Source: Rhizobium binae
GTDB lineage: Bacteria; Pseudomonadota; Alphaproteobacteria; Rhizobiales; Rhizobiaceae
Assembly (NCBI RefSeq): GCF_017357225.1
Contig: NZ_CP071604.1
Location: forward strand, 2,049,001-2,113,000
DNA: 64,000 bases
Direction of reading: 5' to 3'
In this document: in pieces, positions 32,759-41,486 of the stretch
Layout: each line of letters opens with the position of its first letter
Numbering within the stretch: position 1 is the first letter of the stretch
Made by a program: the position numbers and the translations under genes
Notes under the pieces: generated by a model
What the model saw: the letters and a program-made list of their open reading frames with translations, nothing else
Told to the model about the DNA's origin: nothing
Databases searched by the model: none

Positions 32759-33975
32759 CATTTCCTCCCGCGATAGACGACGGTCGCGGTGGCGATCGCC
32801 GCGATGCCTTCGCGCCGGCCGACGAAGCCGATCGTCTCGTTGGTTGTCGCCTTGACCGAGCAGCGATCGAGATCGATCCCGAGATATTCCGACAGGTTCG
32901 CCCGCATGGCCTCGCGATGCGGACCGACCCTCGGCGCCTCGGCGATCAGCGAGACATCGGCATTCATGATCGTGCCGCCGCGTTCGCGCACGATCCGGGC
33001 GGCATGCTCGATGAAGATGCGCGAAGCCGCTCCCTTCCATTGCGGGTCGGATGGCGGGAAATGATCGCCGATATCGCCGGCGCCGCAGGTGGCGAGCAGC
33101 GCGTCGGTCAGCGCATGCAGCGCAACGTCGGCATCCGAATGGCCTTTCAGCTTCTGGTCGTGCGGAATGAATACGCCGCAGAGCGTCACGCCGTCGCCCG
33201 CTTCGAGCTGGTGCACGTCGTAGCCGTTGCCGGTGCGCACATCAGGAAGCAGCGAGGCCGACAGCTTGTCATCGGCCATGGCGATATCCTTCTTGACCGT
33301 CAGCTTGACGTTGTCGCCCGTGCCCTCGACGATCGTCACCGGAATGCCCAGCCATTCGGCGATCGAGGCGTCGTCGGTGAAATCGCTGCGGCCGCTCGCC
33401 GCCGCCTTTTCATGGGCGTCGAGAATGGTTTCGAAGGCGAAGGATTGCGGCGTCTGCGCCGCATAAAGCTGCTCGCGCGATACCGTCGTCAGCACTGTGC
33501 CGGCGCCGTCGGCGCGTTTCAGCGTATCGGTTACCGGCATCGCCGGCAGCACTGCCGCCGCGCCGTTGCCAAGGCTTTCGGCAATGCGGTCGAGAAGCGC
33601 GTGGTCGAAAAAGGGCCGCACCGCATCGTGGATCAGCACATGGCTGACATGCTTGTCCTTGAGGTATCGAAGGCCGGCCAGCACCGATTGCTGCCGGGTC
33701 GGGCCGCCATGCACCGTTGCGATCGGCGTTGTAGAAATGATATGGCGGAATGCCTCGGCAAACAGCGCCTCGTCATGGGGATGAATGACGACAACGATCG
33801 CAGTCGCCGGCTCCCATGTCATGAAGTTTTCAAGCGTATGGACGATAACCGGCTTGCCGCCGATCGGGCGATATTGCTTGGGGCCTTCCTTGGGGGATCC
33901 GGCACGTTCGCCGCGGCCGGCGGCAACGATGACAATTCCAGCCGATATCGGTTGCTTGGACGGCATTTGCAGCAT
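32758..33975 (-). CDS. ispDF: Bifunctional IspD/IspF isoprenoid enzyme
   Basis: The 405-residue fusion has the IspD cytidylyltransferase at residues 1-235 ([20 protein letters not shown]) and the IspF cyclodiphosphate synthase at 245-400 ([11 protein letters not shown], then [17 protein letters not shown] with the metal His). It catalyses the third and fifth steps of the MEP pathway to isopentenyl diphosphate. Fusion of the two is frequent in alphaproteobacteria. Start 33975 or, nine bases on, 33966. It is divergent from dusB. Confidence 0.96.
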   Translation of the reverse strand: MLQMPSKQPISAGIVIVAAGRGERAGSPKEGPKQYRPIGGKPVIVHTLENFMTWEPATAIVVVIHPHDEALFAEAFRHIISTTPIATVHGGPTRQQSVLAGLRYLKDKHVSHVLIHDAVRPFFDHALLDRIAESLGNGAAAVLPAMPVTDTLKRADGAGTVLTTVSREQLYAAQTPQSFAFETILDAHEKAAASGRSDFTDDASIAEWLGIPVTIVEGTGDNVKLTVKKDIAMADDKLSASLLPDVRTGNGYDVHQLEAGDGVTLCGVFIPHDQKLKGHSDADVALHALTDALLATCGAGDIGDHFPPSDPQWKGAASRIFIEHAARIVRERGGTIMNADVSLIAEAPRVGPHREAMRANLSEYLGIDLDRCSVKATTNETIGFVGRREGIAAIATATVVYRGRK

Positions 33976-34118
33976 AAATCCCCTAAAATATGCGGAATTG
34001 ACCGGAGTGCTCTAACCTCTTGCTCGGGCCTTTTCCAGCATCTGCCCAAAAAATATCGATTCCGATACGAGCCCCCTTGGCAAAGCCATGGATCTATGGC
34101 TAAAAATAATGCAGTTAC

Positions 34119-35138
34119 ATGGTGTGCCTGAAAGATAATCATTTGATTTGCAACGACCTCGCAGCGCCTTTCCGAATCGGATCCGTATCCGTGCGGAACC
34201 GCGTTGTGCTGGCGCCGATGTCCGGCGTCACGGACATGCCCTTCCGCGAACTGGCATGGCGATTCGGCGCTGGGCTCGTCGTCACCGAAATGGTGGCGAG
34301 CCGCGAACTGGTCAATGATACTGCAGAATCCTGGTCGCGGCTCAAGACCGCCGGCTTCCGGCCGCACATGGTTCAGCTCGCCGGCCGCGAGGCGCACTGG
34401 ATGGCGGAGGCAGCCAAGATCGCTGCCGATCATGGCGCCGACATCATCGACATCAATATGGGTTGCCCGGCAAAAAAAGTGATCGGCGGTTATTCCGGCT
34501 CGGCGCTGATGCGCGATCCCGATCACGCGCTCGGCCTCATCGAGGCGACGGTCAAGTCCGTCGATATTCCTGTGACGCTGAAGATGCGTCTCGGCTGGGA
34601 TGAAAACTCGATCAATGCGCCCGACATTGCCCGCCGCGCTGAGGCGGCTGGCATCCAGCTCGTCACCATCCATGGGCGCACCCGCATGCAATTCTACGAA
34701 GGCCGCGCCGATTGGGATGCGATCCGTGCCGTTCGCGACGCCATCTCTCTCCCGCTGATCGCCAATGGCGATGTCGAGACCGCGGAAGATGCACAGGAAA
34801 TATTACGCCGTTCCGGCGCCGATGCCGTCATGATCGGCAGGGGCTGCCAGGGCAGGCCGTGGCATGCCGGCGTGCTTGCCGGTGCGGCGGAGCCGCGACG
34901 GGAAGACATTGCCGATATCGCCGTCGAACATTACCGGATGATGCTCGATTTCTACGGCGAGGCGGTGGCGATCCGCCATGCCCGCAAGCATCTCGGCTGG
35001 TATCTCGAGCGTTTTGCCCCAGCACTACCCGGTAGCGAGAAGGCTGCGATCATGACCTCGCGGGATCCGGGCGAGGTGGCCGCACGCCTTTACGATGCGC
35101 TTGATGCAGCTGTCGTCGACAGCAGGGAGGCGGCATGA
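34119..35138 (+). CDS. dusB: tRNA-dihydrouridine synthase (nifR3-like)
   Basis: The 339-residue FMN-dependent TIM barrel has [37 protein letters not shown] with the catalytic Cys, and the later [14 protein letters not shown]. It reduces uridine in tRNA D-loops. The gene stands at the head of the ntrBC unit as in other rhizobia, where it is called nifR3 or orf1, and overlaps ntrB by four bases. Transcription of ntrBC is usually from its promoter, probably within 33976-34118. Confidence 0.94.
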   Translation: MVCLKDNHLICNDLAAPFRIGSVSVRNRVVLAPMSGVTDMPFRELAWRFGAGLVVTEMVASRELVNDTAESWSRLKTAGFRPHMVQLAGREAHWMAEAAKIAADHGADIIDINMGCPAKKVIGGYSGSALMRDPDHALGLIEATVKSVDIPVTLKMRLGWDENSINAPDIARRAEAAGIQLVTIHGRTRMQFYEGRADWDAIRAVRDAISLPLIANGDVETAEDAQEILRRSGADAVMIGRGCQGRPWHAGVLAGAAEPRREDIADIAVEHYRMMLDFYGEAVAIRHARKHLGWYLERFAPALPGSEKAAIMTSRDPGEVAARLYDALDAAVVDSREAA

Positions 35139-36289
35139 CGAAGGATACGATATCTCCGCCCGATCAGACCGGCGGAACCGTTGCCATGGCCGTGCTGAAC
35201 GCCATCCAGAACCCGGTCGTCATGGTCGACGAGTCCGGCTTCGTCGCCTTCGCCAATTGGGAAGCGGAGGCATTTTTCGGCGCCAGCGCCTCGCATCTGG
35301 CGCGTTACCGGATCTCGACCTTCATCCCCTTCGGCAGCCCGCTGCTCGCCCTGATCGACCAGGTGCGCGAGCGCAAGGCGCCGGTCAATGAATACCGCGT
35401 CGATCTGAGCTCGCCCCGGCTCGGTCAAGACAAGCTGGTCGACCTCTACGTCGCCCCCGTGATCAGCGAGCCCGGCGCCGTCGTCATCGTCTTTCAGGAG
35501 CGATCGATGGCTGACAAGATCGACCGGCAATTGACACATCGCGCCGCCGCCCGCTCGGTGACTGGTCTTGCCTCGATGCTGGCGCATGAGATCAAGAATC
35601 CGCTCTCCGGCATCCGCGGCGCCGCCCAGCTGCTCGAACAGTCTGCGGTCGACGACGACCGGGCGTTGACCCGGCTGATTTGCGACGAAACCGACCGCAT
35701 CGTCTCGCTGGTCGATCGCATGGAAGTCTTTTCCGACGAACGCCCGGTCGATCGCATGCCGGTCAATATCCATTCCGTGCTCGATCATGTGAAGGCCGTC
35801 GCCAAGGCCGGTTTTGCCCGCAACATCCGCGTCACTGAGAGCTACGACCCGTCGCTGCCGGCCGTCTATGCCAATCGCGACCAGCTCGTCCAGGTCTTCC
35901 TCAATCTGGTGAAAAACGCCGCCGAAGCGGTCGGCGATCGGCCGGACGGCGAGATCATGCTGACGACCGCCTATCGCCCGGGCATCCGTCTTTCCGTCGC
36001 CGGCACCCGTGAAAAGATCTCGCTGCCCTTGGAATTCTGCGTTCACGACAACGGCCCCGGCGTTCCCGCCGATCTGCTGCCGCATCTCTTCGACCCCTTC
36101 ATCACCACCAAGACGAACGGCAGCGGCCTCGGCCTGGCGCTGGTCGCCAAGATCATTGGTGATCATGGCGGCATCATCGAATGCGACAGCCAGAACAGCC
36201 GCACGACTTTCCGCGTTCTCATGCCGGCGTCGAAGGACGTTTCGCTCGAGGATGCTTCTTCCGTAAGCTCGACAGGACCTTCTCGATGA
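35135..36289 (+). CDS. ntrB: Nitrogen regulation sensor kinase NtrB
   Basis: The 384-residue cytoplasmic kinase begins with a PAS domain ([19 protein letters not shown]), then the H-box [20 protein letters not shown] with its phospho-His, the N-box [14 protein letters not shown] and [18 protein letters not shown]. It phosphorylates or dephosphorylates NtrC under PII control. ATG 35135 overlaps the dusB stop, and its own stop overlaps the ntrC start. Confidence 0.97.
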   Translation: MTKDTISPPDQTGGTVAMAVLNAIQNPVVMVDESGFVAFANWEAEAFFGASASHLARYRISTFIPFGSPLLALIDQVRERKAPVNEYRVDLSSPRLGQDKLVDLYVAPVISEPGAVVIVFQERSMADKIDRQLTHRAAARSVTGLASMLAHEIKNPLSGIRGAAQLLEQSAVDDDRALTRLICDETDRIVSLVDRMEVFSDERPVDRMPVNIHSVLDHVKAVAKAGFARNIRVTESYDPSLPAVYANRDQLVQVFLNLVKNAAEAVGDRPDGEIMLTTAYRPGIRLSVAGTREKISLPLEFCVHDNGPGVPADLLPHLFDPFITTKTNGSGLGLALVAKIIGDHGGIIECDSQNSRTTFRVLMPASKDVSLEDASSVSSTGPSR

Positions 36290-37737
36290 CAGCCACGATC
36301 CTCGTTGCAGATGATGATGCGGCCATCCGGACCGTGCTCAACCAGGCTTTGAGCCGCGCCGGCTACGACGTTCGCATCACTTCCAACGCCGCTACCCTCT
36401 GGCGCTGGATTTCGGCGGGCGAGGGTGATCTGGTCGTCACCGACGTGGTGATGCCCGACGAAAACGCCTTCGACCTGCTGCCGCGCATCAAGAAGGCGCG
36501 TCCCGATTTGCCGGTCCTCGTCATGAGCGCGCAGAACACCTTCATGACCGCCATCAAGGCTTCCGAGAAGGGCGCCTACGACTATCTGCCGAAGCCTTTT
36601 GACTTGACCGAGCTGATCGGCATCATCGGCCGGGCGCTCGCCGAGCCGAAGCGCAAGCCTGCCAAGCTCGAGGAGGATATGCAGGACGGCATGCCGCTCG
36701 TCGGCCGGTCGGCGGCGATGCAGGAAATCTACCGCGTGCTCGCCCGCCTGATGCAGACGGATCTGACGCTGATGATCACCGGCGAATCCGGCACCGGCAA
36801 GGAGCTTGTCGCCCGCGCGCTGCATGATTACGGCAAGCGCCGCAACGGCCCCTTCGTGGCGATCAACATGGCGGCCATTCCGCGCGATCTGATCGAATCC
36901 GAGCTCTTCGGCCATGAGAAGGGCGCTTTCACCGGCGCGCAGACCCGCTCGACCGGCCGCTTCGAGCAGGCCGAAGGCGGCACGCTGTTTCTCGATGAAA
37001 TCGGCGACATGCCGATGGATGCCCAGACCCGTCTGCTACGCGTGCTGCAGCAGGGCGAATACACCACCGTCGGCGGCCGCACGCCGATCCGCACCGATGT
37101 GCGCATCGTCGCCGCCACCAACAAGGATCTGAAGCAGGCGATCAATCAGGGGCTCTTCCGCGAGGATCTCTACTACCGCCTCAATGTCGTGCCGCTGCGC
37201 CTGCCGCCGTTGCGCGATCGCGCCGAAGACATTCCCGATCTCGTGCGCCATTTCATCCAGCAGGCCGAAAAGGAAGGCCTCGGCTCCAAACGCTTCGATC
37301 AGGAAGCGCTGGAATTGATGAAGGCCTATGCCTGGCCGGGCAATGTGCGCGAGCTGGAAAATCTCATCCGTCGCCTGATGGCGCTCTATCCGCAGGATGT
37401 CATCACTCGCGAGATCATCGATGCCGAACTGCGTTCCGACGTTCCCGACAGCCCGATCGACAAAGGGCCAATCCGCAACGGTTCGATGACGATCGCGCAG
37501 GCCGTCGAGGAGAACATGCGCACCTACTTCGCCGGCTTCGGCGAAAACCTGCCGCCGCCCGGCCTCTATGACCGTGTGCTGACCGAGATGGAATATCCGC
37601 TGATCCTCGCGGCACTCACGGCAACGCGCGGCAACCAGATCAAGGCTGCCGATCTCCTCGGCCTCAACCGCAATACCTTGCGCAAGAAGATCAGGGAACT
37701 TGGCGTCTCGGTCTACAGGAGTTCCCGCACTGCCTGA
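36286..37737 (+). CDS. ntrC: Nitrogen regulation response regulator NtrC
   Basis: The 483-residue sigma-54 activator has a receiver (phospho-Asp near residue 53 in [12 protein letters not shown]), an AAA+ domain with GESGTGKE, the sigma-54 contact loop GAFTGA and a Fis-type HTH. It ends [10 protein letters not shown]. It activates glutamine synthetase II, amt and other nitrogen genes. ATG 36286 overlaps the ntrB stop. In related genomes ntrY follows; here 15 kb of other DNA intervenes, and a second copy of its last ten codons and stop occurs at 49884-49916. Confidence 0.97.
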   Translation: MTATILVADDDAAIRTVLNQALSRAGYDVRITSNAATLWRWISAGEGDLVVTDVVMPDENAFDLLPRIKKARPDLPVLVMSAQNTFMTAIKASEKGAYDYLPKPFDLTELIGIIGRALAEPKRKPAKLEEDMQDGMPLVGRSAAMQEIYRVLARLMQTDLTLMITGESGTGKELVARALHDYGKRRNGPFVAINMAAIPRDLIESELFGHEKGAFTGAQTRSTGRFEQAEGGTLFLDEIGDMPMDAQTRLLRVLQQGEYTTVGGRTPIRTDVRIVAATNKDLKQAINQGLFREDLYYRLNVVPLRLPPLRDRAEDIPDLVRHFIQQAEKEGLGSKRFDQEALELMKAYAWPGNVRELENLIRRLMALYPQDVITREIIDAELRSDVPDSPIDKGPIRNGSMTIAQAVEENMRTYFAGFGENLPPPGLYDRVLTEMEYPLILAALTATRGNQIKAADLLGLNRNTLRKKIRELGVSVYRSSRTA

Positions 37738-37759
37738 GCTGTTCGGGCTTGCGCGGTTC

Positions 37760-37791
37760 TCCGGAGGGATGTCTAACACGCATCCTCCGGA
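37760..37791 (+). terminator. Hairpin downstream of ntrC
   Basis: TCCGGAGG and ATG (37760-37771, with one bulged G) pair with CATCCTCCGGA (37781-37791). The 11-bp stem is strong but no T-run follows. It stands at the edge of the accessory region and could be either a terminator or an element-end structure. Confidence 0.45.
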
Positions 37792-37896
37792 TAGCGATGA
37801 CGCTCATGAATGGCTCATCGGTGCACGCGTCGGCTGAGCTGGCCCGGTATCAGATAGCGCTCATGATGGTGACCTTGCAACTCAGGCTTCAAACGA

Positions 37897-38238
37897 CTAA
37901 GCGCAAGACTGACAGAAAGGTGTGTGAGGGACGGCGCCAAGCCTCTTCTCGCCGATCGGCTTGCGGCATTTCACGCATGTGCCAAAAGTTCCGGCTTCAA
38001 TCCGGTCCAACGCCGCTTGGACGGCGAGGAGCTCTTTTTGTCCAGCTTCGCCGAGTTCTTCCAGGACTTCATCGTTATTTCGCTCTGTGGCACGATCATC
38101 ATCATCGGGATTCCGAGGCTCTTCGAAATCATGCTCGATCGCTTGCAGGCGGATTTCCAACTCGCGCCGACGTTGGTCAAGGATCGCCTTGTACCTTTCG
38201 ATATGCTGCCTCGTTTGCGAGGAGGACTGCTTCTGCAT
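37897..38238 (-). CDS. TraR/DksA-type zinc-finger protein
   Basis: The 113-residue protein has a coiled-coil N-terminus (ERYKAILDQRRRELEIRLQA) and a C-terminal finger with CVKC and CQSC pairs (GTCVKCRKPIGEKRL region). DksA-like proteins enter the RNA polymerase secondary channel and modulate the stringent response. It is shorter than housekeeping DksA (about 140 residues), like the DksA-like proteins on mobile DNA. ATG 38238 follows GGAGAGCGATC. It is divergent from the VIT1-like gene. Confidence 0.85.
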   Translation of the reverse strand: MQKQSSSQTRQHIERYKAILDQRRRELEIRLQAIEHDFEEPRNPDDDDRATERNNDEVLEELGEAGQKELLAVQAALDRIEAGTFGTCVKCRKPIGEKRLGAVPHTPFCQSCA

Positions 38239-38577
38239 GATCGCTCTCCAGCCGGCCCTATGTTCGCGACCGACACCATGTTTTACTGGGAATTTCACCC
38301 CTGACGGGATGCGGAAAAGCTAGGCGTGTCGGGCGTCCGTCGCATTGATTCGAATCAAGATAGCTTTCGAGCCGCGAGTGTCCGGGCTTCCTTGTCCGAA
38401 GAGTTAAACTTGCAGGATACTGTTTTAGCTTGGCTTCGCCGACGGCCCTTCGGCCGGTAAATTGATGGTTGTCAAATCTTTTATGACCAAGGATCGATAT
38501 GAAGGTCGGGTGTGATCGCGAGTGCCACTTTGCTCGATGTCGCGCTCCACGTCCAATCGCGCATCCCGGAGACCCTG

Positions 38578-39273
38578 ATGAGCAGACTGCATTCCGAAAA
38601 TCACCTCGTCTCCCGCATCGGCTGGCTCCGGGCCGCCGTCCTCGGTGCAAACGACGGGATCGTCTCGACGGCGAGCTTGATCATGGGCGTCGCCACCGCA
38701 TCCGCCGGAGCCTCGCAGATCCTGGTGGCGGGCGCCGCTGGTCTGGTCGCGGGCGCAATGTCGATGGCGGCCGGCGAATATGTATCGGTAAGCTCGCAGG
38801 CGGATACCGAGGAAGCCGATCTCGCGCGGGAGCGGACGGAGTTGGAGACGCAGCCAGAAGCTGAGCTCAACGAGCTGACGCAAATCTACGTCAAACGCGG
38901 CCTTACCCACGATCTGGCTAGGCAGGTGGCTGTTCAATTGACCGCCAATAATGTTCTCGACGCGCATTTGCGCGACGAACTCGGTATCGTCGAACACATG
39001 GGCGCCCGGCCCATTGAGGCAGCCTTGACGTCGGCCGTCACCTTCGCGGTGGGAGCCGCACTCCCCCTGCTGATGGTCGTCCTTTCACCCGCCTCGGTGC
39101 TGGTCTATAGCGTTGCAGGCGCGTCTTTGGCTTTCCTTGCGTTGCTGGGCGCAATCGGTGCGAAAGCGGGCGGCGCAAATGTCTTGAAGGCCACCGCTCG
39201 CGTCACCTTCTGGGGCGCCTTCGCGATGGCGCTGACGGCCGCAATCGGTGCGCTGGTTGGCACGGCCATCTGA
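38578..39273 (+). CDS. VIT1/CCC1-family transporter (ferritin-like membrane protein)
   Basis: This 231-residue membrane protein has the signature block WLRAAVLGANDGIVSTASLI and AAGLVAGAMSMAAGEYVSVS, a charged middle segment with many Glu, and three C-terminal membrane helices. The family exports or stores iron or manganese. ATG 38578 follows CCGGAGACCCTG. Its neighbours (DUF302, Met-rich EF-hand protein) suggest a metal theme, but the substrate cannot be read from sequence. Confidence 0.88.
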   Translation: MSRLHSENHLVSRIGWLRAAVLGANDGIVSTASLIMGVATASAGASQILVAGAAGLVAGAMSMAAGEYVSVSSQADTEEADLARERTELETQPEAELNELTQIYVKRGLTHDLARQVAVQLTANNVLDAHLRDELGIVEHMGARPIEAALTSAVTFAVGAALPLLMVVLSPASVLVYSVAGASLAFLALLGAIGAKAGGANVLKATARVTFWGAFAMALTAAIGALVGTAI

Positions 39274-39428
39274 CCAGGCGTGTCAGATGCGAGGGGTGGC
39301 CTGTTTCTGTACTGCGGCTGCCGGTTCGCGATGGTCGTATGCAGTCGGCCGCCGTTCGGCTATCAGCGGGAACTGTCTGAACAAAAATCGAAACGGATTC
39401 GGTAGCCAACTCTCCGTAAGGTCGGGTA

Positions 39429-39818
39429 TCAAACGTCCGTCACGACATCCGCAAGCATCGAGCGGACCCTGCCTGCCAGACTGGTCAGCATTTCGTTGTC
39501 GATCGCCTGCATGGAGGCGACAGGATCAATGGCGCTCACCATGACATTGCCACCGCCGACTGCGCGCAGAATGACGTTGCACGGCAGCATGGCACCCACC
39601 TTCGGTTCCAGTTTCATCGCCTCGAACGCCATGCGCGGATTGCAGGCTCCGAGGATGAGGTAGTCGTCGATGTCGGCGTCGATCTTCTTTTTCATCGTTG
39701 CCCTGACATCGATCTCCGTCAGAACACCGAAACCGTGCTTGATGAGAGCGGATTTGGTCCTGCCGACCGCGTCTTGGAAACTGGTCGCCCCCAGGGTTCT
39801 ATCGAGCGTATAGGTCAT
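39429..39818 (-). CDS. DUF302 domain protein
   Basis: The 129-residue protein matches the DUF302 plan: YTLDRTLGATSFQDAVGRTK, then VLTEIDVRATMKKKI, ILGACNPRMAFEAM with the single conserved Cys, and MLPCNVILR. It has no signal peptide. Function is unknown; related genes often sit near copper or heavy-metal genes. ATG 39818 follows AGGAGACTTCTC. It lies 59 bp after the Met-rich EF-hand gene, on the same strand. Confidence 0.85.
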   Translation of the reverse strand: MTYTLDRTLGATSFQDAVGRTKSALIKHGFGVLTEIDVRATMKKKIDADIDDYLILGACNPRMAFEAMKLEPKVGAMLPCNVILRAVGGGNVMVSAIDPVASMQAIDNEMLTSLAGRVRSMLADVVTDV

Positions 39819-39877
39819 GAGAAGTCTCCTTTGGGCGGTGGCTCCCATGCAGCGGCCGGCAAATGCCCAGCCTCCAA

Positions 39878-40261
39878 TCATTTGTCCTGCATGAACGCCT
39901 GCATTTCTTCAGGTGTGACCTTGCCATCCTTGTTTGCGTCGACCGCGTTGAAGATACGTTTGTGGATTGCTGTTACCTCTTCGAAAGAAATTGCGCCGTC
40001 TCCATCACTGTCTGCGATGACGAACATGATCTTCATCATATGACCGCGCATTGGCCCCATCATGCGCATTCCTGGGTACATGCCAGATTGCATCATGTTG
40101 CGACCCATCATGCCTGGCATCATTTCCCATCCGTCGGCCTCGGGTTTAGCCTCCGACTGGGCCGGGTCTGGACTTTTCGTCTGGGCGGAGGCGCTGCCCA
40201 TGGCACCGACGGCACCGAGCAAGGCCAGCAGAGTGATAGTCGGCAGTCTGAACATAGACAT
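39878..40261 (-). CDS. Secreted Met-rich protein with two EF-hands
   Basis: The 127-residue protein has a signal peptide (residues 1-26, ending SASA), a Met-rich stretch (14 Met between residues 47 and 79) and two canonical EF-hand loops: D84-SDGDGAISFEE and D108-ANKDGKVTPEE. It is probably periplasmic; the loops should bind Ca and the Met-rich part could bind copper. ATG 40261 follows GAGGAGATGCAGA. A palindrome and a GATAAT box stand just upstream. It likely shares a transcript with the DUF302 gene. Confidence 0.85.
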   Translation of the reverse strand: MSMFRLPTITLLALLGAVGAMGSASAQTKSPDPAQSEAKPEADGWEMMPGMMGRNMMQSGMYPGMRMMGPMRGHMMKIMFVIADSDGDGAISFEEVTAIHKRIFNAVDANKDGKVTPEEMQAFMQDK

Positions 40262-40288
40262 TCTGCATCTCCTCTTTGAGACATTATC

Positions 40289-40304
40289 CTCCATGAATAT
40301 GGAG
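40289..40304. promoter_or_regulatory. Perfect palindrome CTCCAT-N4-ATGGAG upstream of the EF-hand gene
   Basis: CTCCAT (40289-40294) and ATGGAG (40299-40304) are exact inverted repeats. On the minus strand GATAAT (40288-40283), a good -10 box, directly adjoins it. MerR-family dyads lie in this position between -35 and -10, but the -35 here is poor (TACAAG at 19 bp spacing). Confidence 0.4.
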
Positions 40305-40564
40305 TTGCTTGTACCAATACGATGAATGCTGGGTCCAAGCGTTGCGTTGGATCAAACTGCCTGCCGAGTCGTCGATGAAGGACCAACAAATCTGCATGCG
40401 CCACACCGTGTCCACGATGCCAGCCGCCATGTGTCCGAGGAGCGAACGCGCGCGAAGCGACACTTAGGATCGAGCCGGCCGACGCAAGGTGATTTTGCGA
40501 GTGCGATCGGCTCATTTGCACGCCTCAAGACAGATGAGCTATCGAGTTGGCTTCAATGAGGTCG

Positions 40565-41485
40565 TCAGCGCGCGAACAGGCCGCATCCGAACCCCTCAGT
40601 TTGATCATGCTTGAGGAAGAGAACGGACAGACCAAGCCTTTCCGCGAGCGCAAGACCACGTGCTTGGCCGAGAACCATCATCGCCGTCGCCCAGGCGTCG
40701 GCGCTCATGCAATCGCAGGCGATCACCGTCGCCGAGGCGGGCGGATCCCTGAGCGGCATGCCGAGGCGCGGCTCCATGGTGTGCGAGAGGCGATGGCCGC
40801 CGACATCGATCCAGTGTCGATAGTCGCCGGAAGTCGCAACAGCGGCATCATCCAGCTCGAGCATGGAATGCACGGCACGCACATCCAGATTTGGCGTTTC
40901 GACTGCGACGGCCCAGCCGCGACCATCGGGCCGAGTGCCAAGCGCTCGCAGTTCGCCATCGATGGCGAAGAGGCCGGCGTCGATACCGTACTGGCGCGCA
41001 GCCTCAGCCAATTGATCGGCGCCATAACCCTTGGCGATGCCGTTGAGATCGAAGCACATCTCGGAGTGCTTGCGGGCGCGCCCGGCGGCCTTGTCCAGCT
41101 CCAGGACGTCATGGGCCGGGCTGCGTTTCGCAAGACGGGCGGTCCTGATCATGTCCGTGTTTGCCTCCACCGGGCCGAAACCCCAGGCAGTGGTGGCATC
41201 ACCCATGCCGATATCGAAAGCGCCGCCCGAGGTGCGGCCGATGGCAAGACCCGCTCCCAGCACGGCAAGCAGCCGGTCGGGTAGGGCGACCCATCCGCCG
41301 GGTCGTGCGGCGTTCAAGCGGTTCAGGTCGCTGTCCGGCCTCCAGGTGGACATTTGTTTGTCGACTTCGGTTACGGCGTCGGCCATTGCCTTGCGGGCGG
41401 GGGCGACATCGAAATCCGATGACATGTGAAAGAGGGCGGACCAGCGCGTGCCCATGGTCGGACCGTTCATCGCGTAGCGCGTCAT
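40565..41485 (-). CDS. apbE: ApbE-type FAD:protein FMN transferase
   Basis: The 306-residue protein has the ApbE landmarks MGTRWSALFH, MSTWRPDSDLNRLN, GGAFDIGMGDATTAWGFGP and the late DCMSADAWATAMMVLG. It lacks a lipoprotein signal, so it may be cytoplasmic or exported by other means. ApbE transfers FMN from FAD to a Ser or Thr of target proteins. The start lies 1 bp from the flavoreductase stop, so it is the last gene of the operon; the DUF2271 protein in the same operon has a matching target motif. Confidence 0.92.
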   Translation of the reverse strand: MTRYAMNGPTMGTRWSALFHMSSDFDVAPARKAMADAVTEVDKQMSTWRPDSDLNRLNAARPGGWVALPDRLLAVLGAGLAIGRTSGGAFDIGMGDATTAWGFGPVEANTDMIRTARLAKRSPAHDVLELDKAAGRARKHSEMCFDLNGIAKGYGADQLAEAARQYGIDAGLFAIDGELRALGTRPDGRGWAVAVETPNLDVRAVHSMLELDDAAVATSGDYRHWIDVGGHRLSHTMEPRLGMPLRDPPASATVIACDCMSADAWATAMMVLGQARGLALAERLGLSVLFLKHDQTEGFGCGLFAR

Positions 41486-41486
41486 G

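Noticed and set aside
40326..40559. Possible small gene between the EF-hand and apbE genes
   Set aside because: No ribosome site or family likeness in either strand; treated as spacer.
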